64,000 bases of DNA, taken from NCBI GenBank assembly GCA_963678705.1, contig OY783212.1:3472001-3536000 (forward strand). The letters are read 5' to 3'. This DNA comes from Panorpa germanica. Its lineage: Eukaryota; Arthropoda; Insecta; Mecoptera; Panorpidae. The position numbers and the translations under genes were made by a program. Below, piece after piece: positions 37,608-48,458 of the stretch (the stretch's first letter is position 1; each line of letters starts with the position of its first letter). The notes beneath the pieces were generated by a model. That model had not been told where the DNA came from, did not search any database, and saw only the letters and a list, made by a program, of their open reading frames with translations.

Positions 37608-38237
37608 TGGGCTTCTGTCCTATGTCTTAATTTCTATAAACGTGTACTATATATGGATAAAGTGGGTTACTAGAACCTCAAATGTTAAATAATTTTTTAA
37701 TAACTCCTTATATGTTAAGAGATATTAACAATTAAAAAAGTCATTTTGTCTCTTTAATTATTAAAGGGATTCAACGTTGTACACATTCCAAGTGCATGTG
37801 GCATCACAATCCTTGTGTAAGGTTACCAACCTTACAGATCATAAATCTCTGCTATATGAATATATATATCAAAATATCAAATATTATTTACAGCTATTTC
37901 AAGGAATAATCAAATTTCAATATTATGTCTGCCTTAGCAGGGTTAAATAAAATAAAAACTTATTATTCTTTGATTTGAGTTGATTATTCGACTACCAACA
38001 GCTACGGAAGATTACCACAGCACTGACCTACTCAACAATAACTGACGTTAAAATGCATTTCACGTCATACAAATATGGCCGACATCTGTAGCGCTAAAAC
38101 TACAATTCAAACTTTTAATTGCTATATCTCCGTCAACATTTAGATATTTAATAAAATAGACACGCCAATACACATTTATTAACATTAATTTCAATCAACA
38201 ATTGAAAAATCGACCACTAAAAAATGAGGACACAAGC
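37608..38237 (-). mobile_element. Right copy of the inverted repeat pair, nearly complete MITE
   Basis: Its inner end (GGGCTTCTGTCCTATGTC) resembles the inverted outer end (GAGCTTGTGTCCTCATTT), so this 630-bp block looks like a whole element with imperfect terminal inverted repeats. Both ends continue to a shared motif near agatattaacaattaaaa. There is no ORF. Family not assigned. Confidence 0.55.
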
Positions 38238-38908
38238 TCGTTTCATTTGATTATCTTGTAAGCAAATTATCTTGTACAAATTGTGCAAAGACGTTTATTG
38301 TAGATAATGGTGTTATCTACAACTTTGATTAATAAGTTTTTATTGTTAATTTTGTAATATAATAAATCAAAAATTAAATGAAGTTACGAACAGACTACGA
38401 TAGTATGTCACTACAATATGTGACGGATTTCTCCGAGAATTAATATTGCATGATTTTTTAATAATAGTGCAAAACTCTGACAGTGTTACACTCTCCCAAC
38501 CAGAAATTTTAAGGATACTATAAATTGTTTGGTGTGATATTTTTTTTATATGTCAAAAAATAAGGCATAATATTTTGTCAATCCGGGAAATCCTCTGACT
38601 GATACACAAATAATGGGTGTGTAATCCACCCCAAACAAATAGAGTGGGGGAAGTAGACTCGTATTCACACAACACAAGCAACAACCCGAAGCTAAACTTG
38701 TAGTACGAAACCATTTGAAATCAATTTTAGCTTTAAACTTCCCCATAGTAAATCTATTTTTACACCTCAGGATATTTTGTCATGTGGAACGTAATAAACA
38801 CGCTCAAACCATGGAAATTTACCTCACTCTCTCTGCAGATACTACTCTCCCACCTACTTTGAAATTCATACAAAAATATCTCTAATATTATGACGATGTT
38901 CATAATCA

Positions 38909-39431
38909 TAAAGCGTCATTCCCACTCACTGTTTTGATATTTAATTTACTTTTACGTTTTTATCTAATATTTTAATCTAGATTTCAGGTTTTCAGAATAG
39001 GCATTCCTTGTCACATTCGTGTTTTAATTTGAGTTTAGTTAATATAGGTGGTGCGCATGCGTCTTTAGTAATATACATTTTGACAGTTCGACAGTTGGAC
39101 AAAATTGAAGGTGAAATAATTAAACTTGCTGTTTTTTAATAACAATTAGTAATAGAAATTGTTTTTATTTCTTTATTTTTGACAAACTGACATTAAACTT
39201 CTTTTAAATAAAAATTCTACTGCATTTTGACAGATTGTCACAATATGGAAGTTATAATATAATGTAGTTTTTCTTAATTTAACATTTTTAATTTAAAACA
39301 TTTGATAAATAATAAATTAAATTAAAAATGGTACTGTGAATGACTACGCGTATTACCATATGCTAAACAATTTAAATTAAAGACAAAATTAAATTAAGAG
39401 TTAGTTAACAGTGAGTGGGAATGATACTTTA
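38909..39431 (+). mobile_element. MITE with CATTCCCACTCACTGTT ends, complete copy
   Basis: The terminal inverted repeat TCATTCCCACTCACTGTT is perfect for 18 bp at both ends (inner limits 38916 and 39424) and extends outward imperfectly to TAAAG. The interior has no coding potential. A second diverged copy occurs at about 57701-58138. The target duplication is not clear. Confidence 0.75.
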
Positions 39432-40825
39432 ACCTCTGCCTTTTTGTGGTTGAAGGTTTAAATCAAAGATAACAACAGAATTGCACTAGAGGCACGACTG
39501 TCTTAAGTCTACAGTCTATTTACGCAGTTCATGGGAACTATATTAAAAGGCGCATTTTGTCTTGAGATAAAATTATTAGCACTGTCTGTTTGTTCACATG
39601 ATGCAGTCTATATCTTTCTGCTATAAAAGGTATTAATTAATAAAGATTCGTATGCATCAATTGTACGGTTCTCTTGAAAAGATAATAATTCCTCACTGGA
39701 TTATTCCAGAAGTTATGTTATTCTCGATTCACAAATTAGGCGGTGAAATTCGTTGTTAAAAAGAGGCAGAGTGCGTTTTGGGAAGCTACAAAAACACGCT
39801 TTTACTTTACAACAGAAATATTGACAAGAAGAGAGCGATTCTAAGATCGCTAGGCTTTTATACTACATTGGAAATTCACTCTACTTAAAATTAATCATTA
39901 AACCAGATACCGCATGGCCCTTATTATTCCAAACAATTATCATTAATCAAATAAATCTAATAAGTAGTTATGTGTAGATTATTTTTAGTCTGACCTATAT
40001 TAAACCCTGGAATTATTAGTTACGAAATAATGTTTGGTTAAATCCTTTAGATATTGCCTGGAAATGTTACCTACCCGATAATAAATCCTTAAATTACCAA
40101 CGAATTATAAAAATTCATAGTATAATTATATACTACAAAGTATATATAAAAGCTTATAAGTAATTATTTAAAAATCATCATTCTACATGCATTTTTTACC
40201 GGTATTACCTTGAAACGGTAAATTTATTTGATCGTTACTGCTGAATTTTCATTTATGTATACCCTTTTGATTAACTTGTGGCAATTCTATTTTTACCCTA
40301 TTTGTACCGTACATGTAGTTATTTTGAAATTTAAAACAAATTGAAATTAAAAAAAGGGTCAAAGAGATCAAAGGGCAGAGCCACGTATTCGTTCATACAT
40401 ATGACGTAGAGTAATTTCGGCGGTGAATTTAACACTCGGGGCGTTTCGGTAATATTTATTTATTATGCAGGAGAGTGGATTTATAATTTCCTGACCACGG
40501 GTTCTCCCTCTCCCTCTCTCTCAGATTAAAGAATTAAAAATACATGGTATTAAACAAACGGTCTGATGCTATGGAATTAGTAATCAAAAAGAATTATTGT
40601 CTAAAAATAGTATTTTACGTTACACGTAAATTGAAAAATTTATTCAGTTTTCAGAGGCGTAATATTAACTGTGTGTGAGCATTATGCCCTGGTGCATACG
40701 TAGTCTGTAAATCTACTTTTATTCAGTTTTTGAAAAACTGATTTTGCATTACAACATCACGAAAACAACGAACAGTACGAGGTTGTCGGTTATAGGAATC
40801 AGCATTGGAAATAGGCTCACATTAA
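39432..40825. other. Intergenic, no gene seen
   Basis: AT-rich sequence with a CT-rich microsatellite-like tract at about 40503-40525. No ORF, RNA gene or bounded repeat is supported. Confidence 0.5.
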
Positions 40826-41456
40826 GGGGGAGTAAGTTTCAACAGTTTTTTAAATTTATTTATATTATTGTACAACATATTAGGTTTATTGTGTAAAAGT
40901 TTGAAGTCAATTGGAGTAAAACTGTCGGAGATATAGTTTTAAATCTGGTGTCTCACACTTAGCTTTTTCAGAGTCGGTGCCCTCTCTAGCTCAAAATATA
41001 TTGGACTGATTCTTTTGAAATTTTGCACACTTTCTCTTTACGTAAATGCCGAGGTAACGATGTCGAGTTTTTTTAAATTTTTTTAATTTAAACGTATTTT
41101 AAAATAACAAAGTTTCTGATTTTTTTCATAAAAGATTGGTATTTTAACTTTTAATTGCTGTAAAAAATTAAAAAAGCAATAAGAAAATAAAAAATTTACA
41201 GCGATGAAATTATTTTGGTTTTTCGATTTCAGAAAATCCAGTGATGAGTTATGAGTGGCAATGTTACTTTTTTTTGTGACGTCAGCGGAGATTCGCTGTC
41301 AATGTCTCATTTCTTGATATTTATATATGAAAATTTCACAAAGTATTCTTCAAATGTCATTTTATCATGTAGTATTTATAGAAATAATTATATATTAACT
41401 GTATCAACAAAAAACAAAAAAATATGCTTCTTTTTTATCGTTTTGACCTAACAAAT
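40826..41456 (+). mobile_element. TTAA-flanked non-autonomous DNA element
   Basis: TTAA at 40822-40825 is followed by GGGGGAGTAAG, and the far end is followed by TTAA at 41457-41460. About 110 bp of the right end, read in reverse complement, matches the sequence starting at 63385 (GGTCAAAACGATAAAAA ... GTTAATATATAATTATTTCT). TTAA target choice is a piggyBac habit, but no transposase is present. The short ORF at 41251-41451 lies inside and is not credible as a gene. Confidence 0.6.
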
Positions 41457-42395
41457 TTAAAAGAAGTTTGACCGTAAACTTATTCAGAAAAGTATATTTA
41501 CTCGCTTCACCATCAATTTGCCGTATTAAGAGATTTATAGATACATTTTCCGAATAGTTGTAACTAGGCTAGTAGGTTAAGTGCACGCCGTTACGTCCTT
41601 TTTCCAGCTAGTGGAATGTTTTTGACGTTAGAAAGTTTTCTGCTCTTGTTCCAATTTTTAATCAATAATAAACAGCTGTGGAGATCAGTAAAACATAAAA
41701 AAAATAAAATCGGGCGATGCAGTGGGCGAGAACCATTACTTTTATGGGTCACGTAGTATATAGCTTTGCCCATTACCTATCAAATTCTTGTACAAAAGGC
41801 AGTAAATGATTATGAGCATGATGATAGACGATTTAACAACCCGGCGCCAACTATAGACGCCGACGCTGACGCCTCGGGATGACAATAGGGACATGAATGA
41901 CTTGCCCAACAATGGCAATGTAAATGTTTATAAAAAATAGAAAAGGGTACCAAGTATATTATATATTAAGTATATTTTATGTAATACTAACGTTTAATTT
42001 TGTAAATCTTTTTACATAAATAATAAGTAAGAAGTATTTTTAAAATGTTTTTTTACGTAAATTTTTTAGTGTAGTATTTAGCGAGTTTAGACTACATATA
42101 TAATGGTGCAGGTGTATGTTTATTTTCTTATATGTGAAATATGTATAGTGGCTCGAAAACGGGTCTGTCAATCTGAAAAATATCCTGTATTGTAGAGAAG
42201 AAATTCTGGAAGTTTTTTTTATACTATAGCTTTTTCTTAATATTTTATATTCGTATATTTTTTAATCAATACTAGATAGATAGAAAATTGATATCATAAT
42301 TTTGAAATACAAAATTTAAAAAAGGGCCGTTGAGAAAAATATTGGTTTTCTGGTATGAAACTTTGGAGAAAATTTGAAATTTGAATTGTGTAATA

Positions 42396-42607
42396 AGGGG
42401 CCATCCATAAATTTCCTTCTATTCTGCTTCTCCTTTTTTTAATTTCTAATTGTGGCACTCATGGAAATTTATACTTTACTTTTCTTTACCTTTCTTTTAT
42501 AATTTTTTACTCTATGAATATACACTATTCTACAAGGCTTTCATATTTAATATTGCATATGACGTTACAACGCTACTGACATGTGACGCAAGTTATGGAT
42601 GGCCCCT
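42396..42607. mobile_element. Short MITE with AGGGGCCATCCATAA ends
   Basis: Perfect 15-bp terminal inverted repeats bound a 212-bp element. GGGGCCATCCATAAATT-type ends belong to MITEs that recur in many insect genomes (recalled, not checked). An ORF crossing the right end (42450-42713) has no ATG start and is an artefact. Confidence 0.7.
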
Positions 42608-43222
42608 AACAGAGTATTTAATTAATGAAAAACAATTTTTTTTTTTAAATTTTGCTGCGGGGGCGCTGGGGCTGTTCAATATTGGTATTAGAATGTTGAA
42701 GTTTGGAATTTAGGTTATCTAAGCTACCTTATTTATAAATTAAATTAAATATACTAATTTTTGAAAAGAACTTGGCCTAAAAACGCATATATTTTAAAAT
42801 TAAATAATAATTGAGATTTTTCAGGCACTTGCGCTATGGGAACGGTGAGGTAGTTTGTAATGACCTTAAGTTTGTAAGGATATAGAATATTCTACATTAC
42901 AATATTTTTCTATGCTACCAACCATGACCTAGTTTCATAAACTTAGGTTAACACATATTTTATTGTTTTAAAAGAGCAAACTGAATGTTGCATTATTTTA
43001 GGAGTTTTGCTTAAACTGATTGCATGAAGGCCATGCATTTAAGCAATAATTATCACGGAAACAATGTGCACGAAATATGATTTGTTAGGCCTGACCTCTT
43101 AAAGTTTAAACGCAAGGTGACCTTGAATTTAAGCTCCAATTAGCATAAGCTCTTATTATAACTAAATAAATGAAAAAAAAGATATGAAATAGTAATAGAA
43201 TCATAAATTATTAAAGTGTATT

Positions 43223-43433
43223 TGTTGGATTTAAATTTAGCGCCCTCTCGGTATTGACACTATTTGTATCTTACTTTCTACACACGGTAATACTGTAGTT
43301 AATACTATAACTCTGTAATACCGCCCCACAATGTATTCTATACTCAGTGACATCATAACTAATGTGTACATCTAATTAAATATAATAAACCTGATTAATA
43401 TAAATTAATAGTTTATCTCTGCTAAATATAACA
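43223..43433 (+). repeat. 5' LTR of the copia-type element
   Basis: 211 bp, beginning TG and ending CA, and base-for-base the same as the 3' LTR as far as I can read. It should carry the element promoter. Confidence 0.96.
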
Positions 43434-43447
43434 GGTTATGGGCCCAG
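43434..43447 (+). promoter_or_regulatory. Primer-binding site (initiator-Met tRNA, internal)
   Basis: GGTTATGGGCCCAG starts directly after the 5' LTR. Drosophila copia has this same motif, which pairs with an internal part of initiator methionine tRNA rather than its 3' end (recalled knowledge). Confidence 0.85.
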
Positions 43448-43590
43448 ATAAACCTAGAGACGTTTAGTGAGTGTTTTTCGGAAAAGTGGATAAAGACTTT
43501 TAGTGTGGTGAACATAACCTTAAAAAAAGGGCGTGGCTGTTGAAACTGTTTCTGTTCTTTTTGTGTATAAAGTGTTCTCAACGAATAAAA

Positions 43591-46500
43591 ATGGCATCGA
43601 ATAATTCACTGGCATTAATCGAGAAGTTAACCGGCCGTGAAAACTATTCGACTTGGCAATTCGCAGTGAAAACATACCTACAACACGAAGAATTATGGGA
43701 TTGTATTGAGGTTAACCCGGCGTCACCCACAGATTCAAAACGTGATACAAAAGCGAAAACAAAGTTAATTCTTCTGGTTGATCCGATCAATTACGTTCAT
43801 ATCCAAGAGGAAAACACGGCCAAAGGAGTTTGGGACAAATTGGCTGCAGTGTTCGACGACTCAGGACTTACACGCCGAGTTGGTCTGCTACGTGATTTAT
43901 GTAACACATCGTTAAGTGGATGTCAAAGTATAGAAAAGTATGTGAGCAAAATTATGTCAACTGCTCACAAGCTGCGCAACATTGGCTTTAAAGTGGACGA
44001 CGAGTGGCTCGGGACATTGCTGCTATCCGGTCTGCCCGAATCATATCAACCAATGATTATTGCGATCGAAAGCTCAGGCACAAAAATAACTGCAGACGGT
44101 GTTAAAGCAAAACTATTGCAAGATGTTAGAAATTCAGACAACAAAACAACGGCTTTTGCTGTCAACAAGAAGTTTCATAACAACTCTGTAAACAAGAAGT
44201 TCTACAAGGGTCCGAGATGTTATTCCTGCAATCAATATGGACATAAACGTTCTGAATGCAACAAATACAAAACCATGAACAAGACACAGAAACCTAGCTC
44301 TTCTCATGCTGCTGTGTTTGTTACATCATCCCACTATGATGATGCTTGGTACATAGACTCCGGTGCTTCGGCACATATGACTAAGACCAAGAATATAATT
44401 GTAAAGGAAACTACCCCTATAACAAAGAACATTCGTGTTGCTGATAACAAAGTGTTATCTGTGCAAAGCTCAGGAGATGTCAGCTTAAACATTTATGACC
44501 AAAACGGGCAAGAGAATAAGATTCTGTTCACAAATGTCTTATATGTTCCTGAATTGGCAACTAATCTGATATCTGTAAGTCAAATTATTAAAAATGGAGG
44601 CCAAGTGAAATTTGATAACTCAGGCTGTGTGATCATGAACAGCAAGAATCAAATTATAGCAACTGCGAGCATTGTAAACAACATGTACCGACTGAACATG
44701 TCTGAAAGCCTAGCGCACATGTCCAGTGTTGAACATGAACAAGATGCTTTTTGCTGGCACCAGAGGATGGGACATCTTAATTTCCAAACTTTGAAAAAAT
44801 TGTCTGATAACACAGAGCATTTAACTTTCTCAGGAAATACAGAAAATCTGAAATGCATAACTTGTAAAGAAGGAAAGCAGACACGGTTACCTTTTAAAAG
44901 TGATGGATTAAGAGTCACCAAACCACTAGAACTGGTTCATTCTGACGTATGTGGACCAATGGAAACCCAGTCTCTCGGTGGGAGCAGATATTTTTTAACC
45001 TTCCTAGATGAATATTCCAAGAAGATTTCAGTATACTTTCTTCACAACAAGTCTGAAGTGCTCAGTAAATTCAAAGAATTCAAGCAAGAAGTTGAAAATC
45101 AATTGGATGCTCGTATAAAGGTTCTTCGTACAGACAACGGACTTGAATACGATAACAAAGCCTTCTCTGATTACCTGAAAGGTGCCGGAATCATTCATCA
45201 GACCACCACACCATACACGCCTGAACAGAATGGGACTGCGGAACGCATGAATCGGACACTGGTTGAAAAAGCGAAGTGCATGCTACTCAACGCTGGTCTG
45301 CCGAAGTTGTATTGGGCAGATGCAATACACACTGCTGCTTACATCATCAATCGTTCCCCAACCAAATCCTTAGCTTTCAAGACTCCTATGGAAATCTGGT
45401 CTGGACGCAAACCAAATGTTAATCATATGCGTATATTTGGCTGCGAGGCAATGGTTCATCTACCTAAAGAAAAACGCAGAAAATGGGATCCAAAGGCTCA
45501 AAGAATGATCTTCATCGGATACTGCGACCATACAAAAGGATACAGATTCACATTACCAAATACTAGAAAGGTAATAAAGAGCAGAGATGCTACATTTCTT
45601 GAATCCTCAGTGAAAAGAGATTTTGTTTCGGTAGAATTGAATGAGACAGAAACTGAAAATGACAAAACAAATACAAGAAAAGAAGATGTAAGAGAAAATG
45701 CAACAACAGAAGAGGACAGCTTGATTGACAACGACACAAATTCAGAAAGTTCATATGAAACAGAGAAAGGAAACAGGTCAACATCCGACAGTGAATACTT
45801 ACCTAACACCAGAATTGATTCTCCTCCCGTCAGTAATGTGACATTGAGACCAAGAAATAAAACAAAAAAGAAGAATTTCAACTGTCCATGTACTGAAGAA
45901 CATACTCATCTGTGTTTATTCTCATCCTGTGTTCCTGAAACATATGAAGAAGCAGTACATTCAACAAATAAAAATGAATGGATAAAGTCAATCAATGAAG
46001 AACTTGATGCACATAAGAAAAATGAAACCTGGACATTGATAGAAAAACCTCCAAATGCCAAAGTGATAGGTAGCAAATGGGTGTTCCGAATAAAAGAAGA
46101 GTCAACGGGTCCACGGTTCAAATCAAGACTTTGTGCTAAGGGATTTGCACAAACCGCAGGTATTGACTACACAGAAACCTTCGCTCCGACTGTAAGGTAT
46201 GATTCAATACGTTTATTACTTTCCATGGCTGTTCAAAATAAACTTAAAATCTTACAACTTGATGTAAAAACTGCATTTTTATATGGTGAACTTGAAGAGA
46301 CTATATTTATGACTCCGCCTGAAGGTCTATCCTGTGAAAACAACATGGTATGCAAGCTCAACAAGTCGCTGTATGGTTTAAAGCAAGCCCCCAGAAGCTG
46401 GAATAAGAAATTTGACTCAATATTAAAGAAATTTGGCTTCATCAACAGCAAAGCTGATCAATGTGTGTATGTTGGTCATCTCAAGAATGAGAAATGTTAT

Positions 46501-47472
46501 CTTTGCCTGTATGTGGATGATGGCCTACTATTTTCTAAAACTGAATCCACTCTGAAAGAAATAACCAAGGAACTACAATCTGTGCTGGAAGTAAAAATAT
46601 TGAACACACCAAGTAATTTTGTGGGCATGCAAATTGAGATATTTAGCAACGGTATTTTTATACATCAGACCAAGTATGTGGAACAACTGTTAGAGAAGTT
46701 TAACATGACTGACGCTAACCCGAACACTGTTCCAGTGGACCCCCATGTCAAGCTACAAAAGGAAGATGGAGAACCAGAGAAAAACTATCCATACAGAGAA
46801 GCTGTAGGTTCTCTTATGCATCTGGCTACAGTCAGTCGACCAGAAATTATGTTTGCCGTAAGCCTGATAAGTCGATTTTTAAGTTGCTATAACAAATCAC
46901 ACTGGAATGCTGTCACGAAGATCTTCAAGTACCTGAAGGATACTAAAGATTATGGCCTGAACTACTCATCAACATCAGAGCCACCAGCTGTTACTGGTTA
47001 TAGTGATGCTGATTATGCAAACGATATTGACACAAGACGCTCAGTTACTGGCTACGTCTTCATAAAGAATGGTGCTGCTGTAACATGGTCAAGCCAACGC
47101 CAACAGACGGTTGCTCTGTCAACAACAGAAGCTGAATTTATGGCCGCCTGTGCTGCAACAAAAGAAGCTATGTGGATAAAGCAAGTGTTAAGTGATATTG
47201 GTGAATATAAACAAGACACTATGTGTTTACATTTGGACAATCAAAGTGCCATCAGTGTAATTAAGAATATAAATTTTCATAAAAGATGTAAACATATTGA
47301 TATTAAGTATCACTTCATAAAAGAAAAATATTCTCAAAAGATTATAGATCTTAAATCTGTAAGCACTGCTGATCAATATGCAGATATATTAACTAAAGCA
47401 TTGTCAAAAGATAAATTCCAATTCTTAAGATCTAAACTTGGTATGTTTAACTACAACTCTTTTGTTAAGTGA
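43591..47472 (+). CDS. Copia-type gag-pol polyprotein, 1293 aa, intact
   Basis: A single ORF encodes every function for particle formation, reverse transcription and integration. The gag region is followed by a CCHC zinc knuckle near residue 210 (CYSCNQYGHKRSEC). The aspartic protease motif IDSGAS is near 256. The integrase has an HHCC zinc domain from about 390 and the catalytic D, D, E at about 452, 515 and 551 (LRTDNG, TAERMN). The reverse transcriptase has YVDD at about 974-977, and RNase H follows (SDADYAND, STTEAEF). The order PR-IN-RT-RH is diagnostic of Ty1/copia. The ATG at 43591 (MASNNSLALIEKL) is used; reading is open upstream only through a TTG. No stop or frameshift is present. 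Confidence 0.96.
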   Translation: MASNNSLALIEKLTGRENYSTWQFAVKTYLQHEELWDCIEVNPASPTDSKRDTKAKTKLILLVDPINYVHIQEENTAKGVWDKLAAVFDDSGLTRRVGLLRDLCNTSLSGCQSIEKYVSKIMSTAHKLRNIGFKVDDEWLGTLLLSGLPESYQPMIIAIESSGTKITADGVKAKLLQDVRNSDNKTTAFAVNKKFHNNSVNKKFYKGPRCYSCNQYGHKRSECNKYKTMNKTQKPSSSHAAVFVTSSHYDDAWYIDSGASAHMTKTKNIIVKETTPITKNIRVADNKVLSVQSSGDVSLNIYDQNGQENKILFTNVLYVPELATNLISVSQIIKNGGQVKFDNSGCVIMNSKNQIIATASIVNNMYRLNMSESLAHMSSVEHEQDAFCWHQRMGHLNFQTLKKLSDNTEHLTFSGNTENLKCITCKEGKQTRLPFKSDGLRVTKPLELVHSDVCGPMETQSLGGSRYFLTFLDEYSKKISVYFLHNKSEVLSKFKEFKQEVENQLDARIKVLRTDNGLEYDNKAFSDYLKGAGIIHQTTTPYTPEQNGTAERMNRTLVEKAKCMLLNAGLPKLYWADAIHTAAYIINRSPTKSLAFKTPMEIWSGRKPNVNHMRIFGCEAMVHLPKEKRRKWDPKAQRMIFIGYCDHTKGYRFTLPNTRKVIKSRDATFLESSVKRDFVSVELNETETENDKTNTRKEDVRENATTEEDSLIDNDTNSESSYETEKGNRSTSDSEYLPNTRIDSPPVSNVTLRPRNKTKKKNFNCPCTEEHTHLCLFSSCVPETYEEAVHSTNKNEWIKSINEELDAHKKNETWTLIEKPPNAKVIGSKWVFRIKEESTGPRFKSRLCAKGFAQTAGIDYTETFAPTVRYDSIRLLLSMAVQNKLKILQLDVKTAFLYGELEETIFMTPPEGLSCENNMVCKLNKSLYGLKQAPRSWNKKFDSILKKFGFINSKADQCVYVGHLKNEKCYLCLYVDDGLLFSKTESTLKEITKELQSVLEVKILNTPSNFVGMQIEIFSNGIFIHQTKYVEQLLEKFNMTDANPNTVPVDPHVKLQKEDGEPEKNYPYREAVGSLMHLATVSRPEIMFAVSLISRFLSCYNKSHWNAVTKIFKYLKDTKDYGLNYSSTSEPPAVTGYSDADYANDIDTRRSVTGYVFIKNGAAVTWSSQRQQTVALSTTEAEFMAACAATKEAMWIKQVLSDIGEYKQDTMCLHLDNQSAISVIKNINFHKRCKHIDIKYHFIKEKYSQKIIDLKSVSTADQYADILTKALSKDKFQFLRSKLGMFNYNSFVK

Positions 47473-47564
47473 TATGTTAGAATATCTTGTACTATAACTT
47501 GATTAATATTTTCATGTTTTTTGCACTCAATTAATCATAATTTGTTGTTAGAATGTCTAAATTT

Positions 47565-47572
47565 AGAGGGAG
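47565..47572 (+). promoter_or_regulatory. Polypurine tract of the copia-type element
   Basis: AGAGGGAG directly abuts the 3' LTR, the expected plus-strand primer position. Confidence 0.8.
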
Positions 47573-47783
47573 TGTTGGATTTAAATTTAGCGCCCTCTCG
47601 GTATTGACACTATTTGTATCTTACTTTCTACACACGGTAATACTGTAGTTAATACTATAACTCTGTAATACCGCCCCACAATGTATTCTATACTCAGTGA
47701 CATCATAACTAATGTGTACATCTAATTAAATATAATAAACCTGATTAATATAAATTAATAGTTTATCTCTGCTAAATATAACA
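47573..47783 (+). repeat. 3' LTR of the copia-type element
   Basis: 211 bp, no difference seen from the 5' LTR, followed by the second GTATT target copy at 47784-47788. Confidence 0.96.
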
Positions 47784-48398
47784 GTATTTGTACTTATCGT
47801 AGCTATTATATCAGGCGTTTGCGATGTGTCAACGTCAACGGCCTTGAGTCAACGCCGTCTGTAATAAAATTGCATTAAGTTCATGCAAAATATCTATTAC
47901 GTCACAAAAGGGGCGGAGTTTAATTATTTTACATTTGTAACAACCTGAAACAACAATTTATCCATTGTGATGACTAACTGAATGAAACAACAATATTACA
48001 TAATAATGACGTTTACTATTTGTTGTCTCTTTCATTCCTGAATTATTTTATATTAAAGTTGTAGTATTCCCATTCGTATATATTCCATATTGTTTTTAGA
48101 TTTTCAGTATAGTATAAAATAATAATTTTATATGATGATTGAGAAAAGAAGATAAAGATATAAAGATTTGTTAAATGTTGTATGTTGCATCTTGTTTACT
48201 CTATCAGCCGTGGGTTGCACTTGATAGAGTGCGCGCTGCGCGGGTTGCCTATCGATCGGGCACATGCGGATGCGTACATAGCACAAAACCAACAAACTGT
48301 ATACGAGCTTTTTCACGTTCAGTTGTTTATTGAAATAATAATCAAATTGCTATCATTAATTTTTTCTTGTTGTAATATGTGATAACAAGATATTATTT

Positions 48399-48458
48399 AG
48401 AGATTCGGGCTGAACCTTAGGCACTGTAGGCAGACACATTAACCACTACGCTACCTAA
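48399..48458 (-). repeat. tRNA-like SINE head
   Basis: The minus strand holds TAGCGTAGTGG, a good Pol III A box, and about 40 nt later GGTTCAGCCC, a B box with one mismatch. There is no cloverleaf acceptor stem, so it is a tRNA-derived SINE head rather than a tRNA gene. Its body and 3' end are not definable here. A GC-rich patch at about 48200-48265 lies on its 3' side. Confidence 0.5.

Larger units (their letters stand above)
43223..47783 (+). mobile_element. Complete Ty1/copia LTR retrotransposon
   Basis: The 4561-bp element runs from TGTTGGAT to TATAACA, with a GTATT target-site duplication on both sides (43218-43222 and 47784-47788). It has two 211-bp LTRs in which I see no difference, a tRNA-half type primer site, a purine tract and one intact gag-pol ORF. 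Identical LTRs and an open ORF point to a recent insertion that may still be able to move. The primer-site sequence and single ORF place it with copia itself (Hemivirus-like). Confidence 0.97.

Noticed and set aside
41251..41451. 66-codon plus-strand ORF
   Set aside because: Lies inside a TTAA-flanked non-autonomous element and has a low-complexity product.
42450..42713. 87-codon plus-strand ORF
   Set aside because: It starts without an ATG and crosses the right terminal repeat of a MITE.
43540..43590. 17-codon N-terminal extension of the copia-type ORF
   Set aside because: It begins with TTG; the ATG at 43591 gives the usual gag start and length.
44649..47240. Several minus-strand ORFs across the retrotransposon
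   Set aside because: They are shadows of the gag-pol frame.
48399..48458. Possible tRNA gene
   Set aside because: A and B boxes are present but there is no acceptor stem or proper anticodon arm, so it is a SINE head.
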